A stretch of 10,404 nucleotides of DNA. Origin: Anaerolineae bacterium. GTDB lineage: Bacteria; Chloroflexota; Anaerolineae; JAAYZQ01. The notes beneath the pieces were generated by a model that was given only the letters and a program-made list of their open reading frames with translations, had not been told where the DNA came from and searched no databases. Below, one piece after another: positions 8,320-10,404 of the stretch. Within the stretch, counting starts at the first letter, position 1. Every line of letters begins with the position of its first letter. A program made the position numbers and the translations under genes. The stretch spans positions 1 to 10,404 of the forward strand of contig JAFGOG010000081.1 in the NCBI GenBank assembly GCA_016926595.1. The letters are read 5' to 3'.

Positions 8320-9402
8320 TCAACGCTGGATGCGCGCCGAGCCACCCTCTGCAAAGGCGCGAACCTGGTCAACAGTCGCCATCGTCGTGTCGCCGGGGAA
8401 GGTGGTCAACAGTGCACCGTGAGCCCAGCCCAGGTTGACCGCTTCCTGCTGGGCTGCGCCGGATAGCAGTCCGTAGAAAAAGCCCGCGGCATAGCCGTCG
8501 CCGCCACCTACGCGATCCAACACGTCCAACTCACAGGTGGGCGCGTGATAGGTCTCGCCGTTGATCCAGGCAACTGCACTCCAACTGTGGCGATTGGTCG
8601 AGTGCACCTCGCGCAGGGTAGTCGCTACAACCTTGACGTGCGGGTACATGTCAGTCACCTGGTCGATCATACCAAAGAAGACGCTCGGGTCTAGTTTGGA
8701 CTTGGCCGCCACCTTCGGCCCAGGGACGCCGAGGCCCATCTGAAGGTCCTCTTCGTTGCCGACGATGACATCGACATTCTCCACGATACGCCTGAACACC
8801 TTCAAAGCGACCTTGTGCCCGCCCCACAGGTTCCACAGCTTGGCGCGGTAGTTGAGGTCAATGGAGGTAACCGCGCCAGCCGCCTTGGCCGCCTTCATCC
8901 CTTCAATGATCAACTCTCCTGTGGTCTCGGAAAGCGCGGCAAAGATGCCGCCGCTGTGGAACCAACGCACGCCACCCGCAAAGATCCGGGCCCAGTCGAA
9001 ATCGCCCGGCTTGAGCTGCGCAGCGGCTTCGTTGCAGCGGTTGTAGAACACTACCGGCGCACGCACGCCCTGGCCGCGGTCGCTGTATACCGTTGCCATG
9101 TTCGGGCCGGTCACTCCATTGTGTTCAAAGTGCTTGTAGAAGGGAGTGACGCCCATTGCCCGCACCCGTTCAGCGATCAGATCACCGATGGGATAGTCCA
9201 CCATTGCGGTGACGATGCCCGTTCTCAAACCAAAGCAGTCGGCCAGGTTGGCCGCCACATTAAACTCGCCGCCACTCACGTGAATGTCACAATGGGTGGC
9301 CTTCCGAAAAGGGATGACCCCCGGGTCCAGGCGATGGATCAGTGCGCCCAGCGACACCAGGTCCAGCGCACCCTCGGGTTTTAAGCTCATACCATAATTC
9401 AT
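8320..9402 (-). CDS. PfkB-family sugar-acid kinase, most like 2-keto-3-deoxygluconate kinase
   Basis: ATP-dependent carbohydrate kinase of the PfkB/ribokinase fold, 360 residues. The first family signature is GGEFNVAANLADCFG (44-58); the second is DRVGGGDGYAAG (296-307), with Asp302 as the likely catalytic base. NEED at 216-219 is also typical. The block DLNYRAKLW (182-190) resembles the D-x-N-x-R-x-x-L-W stretch of KdgK enzymes, whose arginine contacts the sugar-acid part of the substrate, so a keto-deoxy or other sugar acid is the best guess; exact substrate unknown. The start is the ATG at 9402, with GGAG 6 bases before it; the GTG just upstream overlaps in frame and is less well spaced. 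The ATG shares one base with the larA stop (TGATG), implying translational coupling. A gluconate- or fructose-type kinase cannot be excluded. Confidence 0.85.
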   Translation of the reverse strand: MNYGMSLKPEGALDLVSLGALIHRLDPGVIPFRKATHCDIHVSGGEFNVAANLADCFGLRTGIVTAMVDYPIGDLIAERVRAMGVTPFYKHFEHNGVTGPNMATVYSDRGQGVRAPVVFYNRCNEAAAQLKPGDFDWARIFAGGVRWFHSGGIFAALSETTGELIIEGMKAAKAAGAVTSIDLNYRAKLWNLWGGHKVALKVFRRIVENVDVIVGNEEDLQMGLGVPGPKVAAKSKLDPSVFFGMIDQVTDMYPHVKVVATTLREVHSTNRHSWSAVAWINGETYHAPTCELDVLDRVGGGDGYAAGFFYGLLSGAAQQEAVNLGWAHGALLTTFPGDTTMATVDQVRAFAEGGSARIQR

Positions 9403-10404
9403 CACACACTCCTCACTTTGAAAAGCTTTTCACCGGCCTTTGCCACGTAGAGGATACCTTCATCCTCCCGATTCTGCCAGTCGGCCGGGTTGATGCCGGT
9501 CGGATCCAGGTAGCCCAGGTTCAGCTTGGTGCAGTCGTCGGCCGATATATTGCTGGCCAGCGTGACCTTGACATTGGCCTTCTCGATGCCGCGGTCGTCA
9601 CCGACCATCACGCCCGAACCGCGCACGTGCGTGCTGTGTGCCAGCACGCCCAGTGGCACGTGTTTGTAACGATCCCAGTCACGCAAAAAATAGGCTAGGA
9701 TGTGATAGCCTATTTGATAAATATATCTCCCGTGGACCGGGCTGACCACCTCCAGATGCGGGGCGTAAATCACGACCTCTCCCCCAATTTCCACAACGGG
9801 CTCCATCTTGTACATACATTTGCCCGCGGTCCAAAGCTCGTCGTACATGGTTGGACAGCAGGACAACACGCGTTTGTACGGATGATCACACCATTGGATA
9901 TGCCGATGCGATGACACGTCGGCCGCCCTGCTCCAGGCCTCATAGACATCGCCGACAAGCACACCCGCCAGGTCATGGCCTTCAACGATCAAGGCCACTA
10001 ACGTGACCGGTGTCTTTAAGCGTCGCGCCGCAGCGTGCACCATAGCCCGCACGGGGGTATTTTTGATCCCGATGGTGCCGACGACTGTCGCGAGCGCACC
10101 CAACCAGTGGGTAGCGTTGATCACGTCCGGTCCAGAGATACCTGGGAAAAGATATTTGGCACCACCCGAGAAACCCACCACCTCATGCGGGAACGTCGGG
10201 CCGACGATCACAATATGATCGTGCTCCAGCGCAGCCTTGTTAATGCGGATGTTGATCTCGTCTGGCAGCGAGGGATGGTAGCTCGGCCCCGCGAGTTGCC
10301 TGATCTCATCCCGGTCCATGATGCCGAGCGAGACCAGCGTCGCGGAATCATCCCAGGCATGATTGAGCAGGCCCACCTGTTTGAAGGTGGTTGCACGCTC
10401 CTGC
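9402..10404 (-). CDS. LarA-family nickel-pincer 2-hydroxyacid racemase/epimerase (N-terminus beyond window)
   Basis: Member of the lactate racemase (LarA, formerly DUF2088) superfamily, which uses a covalently bound nickel-pincer nucleotide to racemise or epimerise 2-hydroxyacids by hydride transfer. The frame is open to the window edge; 333 residues are visible and about 90 N-terminal ones are missing compared with a typical ~420-residue LarA. Counting from the first visible codon, FPHEVVGFSGGAKY carries His73 and Lys83, and ATHWLG carries His99. The spacings of 10 and 16 residues equal those of His174, Lys184 and His200 in L. plantarum LarA, so nickel ligands and the cofactor-tethering lysine are intact. 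The residue matching His108 is not identifiable. Substrate is not readable; known family members act on lactate, malate and also sugar acids such as gluconate. Overlap with a sugar-acid kinase points to an aldonate. LarB/C/E cofactor genes are not in view. Confidence 0.88.
   Translation of the reverse strand, partial: QERATTFKQVGLLNHAWDDSATLVSLGIMDRDEIRQLAGPSYHPSLPDEINIRINKAALEHDHIVIVGPTFPHEVVGFSGGAKYLFPGISGPDVINATHWLGALATVVGTIGIKNTPVRAMVHAAARRLKTPVTLVALIVEGHDLAGVLVGDVYEAWSRAADVSSHRHIQWCDHPYKRVLSCCPTMYDELWTAGKCMYKMEPVVEIGGEVVIYAPHLEVVSPVHGRYIYQIGYHILAYFLRDWDRYKHVPLGVLAHSTHVRGSGVMVGDDRGIEKANVKVTLASNISADDCTKLNLGYLDPTGINPADWQNREDEGILYVAKAGEKLFKVRSV
9419..9432. repeat. 14-bp perfect palindrome near the 3' end of larA
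   Basis: TGAAAAGCTTTTCA reads the same on both strands. It encodes the Glu-Lys-Leu-Phe part of the LarA C-terminus and lies about 17 bases before the kinase start. It could be a protein-binding dyad, but the codons alone may explain it. Confidence 0.3.
9624..9662. repeat. Nested inverted repeat inside larA
   Basis: The inner arms GCGTGCTG (9629-9636) and CAGCACGC (9642-9649) are perfectly complementary with a 5-base loop. The outer arms CACGT (9624-9628) and ACGTG (9658-9662) flank them, with extra unpaired bases on one side. It lies just downstream, in the direction of transcription, of the AT-rich hairpin at 9688-9715. Confidence 0.4.
9688..9715 (-). other. Perfect 10-bp inverted repeat with T run inside larA: operator or terminator-like hairpin
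   Basis: AAATAGGCTA and TAGCCTATTT are perfect reverse complements separated by 8 bases. On the minus (coding) strand the second arm runs into a T6 stretch (three T in the stem, three after it), the shape of an intrinsic terminator, though the stem is AT-rich and weak. The patch is much more AT-rich than the surrounding gene and uses ATA, CTA, TTT and TTG codons. It also begins about where transcription would start from the promoter-like hexamers at 9720-9748, so it could equally be an operator dyad. Confidence 0.4.
9720..9748 (-). promoter_or_regulatory. Possible internal sigma70-type promoter in larA
   Basis: On the minus strand TGGTCA (9748-9743, 4 of 6 to TTGACA) is followed after exactly 17 bases by TATATT (9725-9720, 5 of 6 to TATAAT). 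A start point would fall near 9712-9714, at the edge of the inverted repeat at 9688-9715. Such a promoter would give about a 310-base leader before the kinase gene. The -35 match is modest and the site lies in coding sequence, so chance is a real alternative. Confidence 0.22.

Noticed and set aside
1..10404. Frequent GTCGGCC and GGCCGG words across the window, possibly a signal sequence
   Set aside because: They fall inside coding regions in varied contexts and mostly reflect preferred codons such as GCC-GAC; there is no fixed spacing or longer shared core.

Overview
The window is a single, tightly packed block of central sugar-metabolism genes, all read on the minus strand. No genes are supported on the plus strand, and I see no RNA genes, mobile elements or CRISPR arrays. 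In transcription order (right to left) it holds: a LarA-family nickel-dependent hydroxyacid racemase/epimerase (N-terminus outside the window), a PfkB-family sugar-acid (KDG-like) kinase, 6-phosphogluconate dehydrogenase (gnd), transketolase (tkt), transaldolase (tal), glucose-6-phosphate isomerase (pgi), glucose-1-phosphate adenylyltransferase (glgC), and the N-terminal third of alpha-phosphoglucomutase (pgm, C-terminus outside the window).

The sequence is fairly GC-rich (by eye), bacterial, with clear purine-rich Shine-Dalgarno sites before most starts (AAGGAGGT before pgm, GGAGG before tal, AAGGAG before tkt). The gene set and protein style would fit a Chloroflexota-like bacterium, but this is a weak guess; nothing here fixes the taxonomy.

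Layout: larA and the kinase overlap by one base (TGATG). Later gaps are 26, 56, 41, 105, 21 and 22 bp, so a single polycistronic transcript is likely. The only gap of any size (tal to pgi, 105 bp) holds two adjacent hairpins and a possible 23-codon ORF. No stretch over 300 bp lacks a gene.

Working together: Gnd makes ribulose-5-phosphate, Tkt and Tal rearrange pentose phosphates to fructose-6-phosphate, Pgi makes glucose-6-phosphate, Pgm makes glucose-1-phosphate and GlgC makes ADP-glucose for glycogen. Gene order nearly follows the reaction order. The two head genes suggest, but do not prove, that a sugar acid such as an aldonate is epimerised and phosphorylated to enter the same route. zwf, pgl, rpe, rpi and the other glycogen genes are not in the window.

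The most unusual non-coding signal is in larA near 9688-9748: a locally AT-rich patch with a perfect 10-bp inverted repeat followed on the coding strand by a T run, lying just downstream of a promoter-like pair of hexamers. It could be an internal promoter with operator, or an intragenic terminator.
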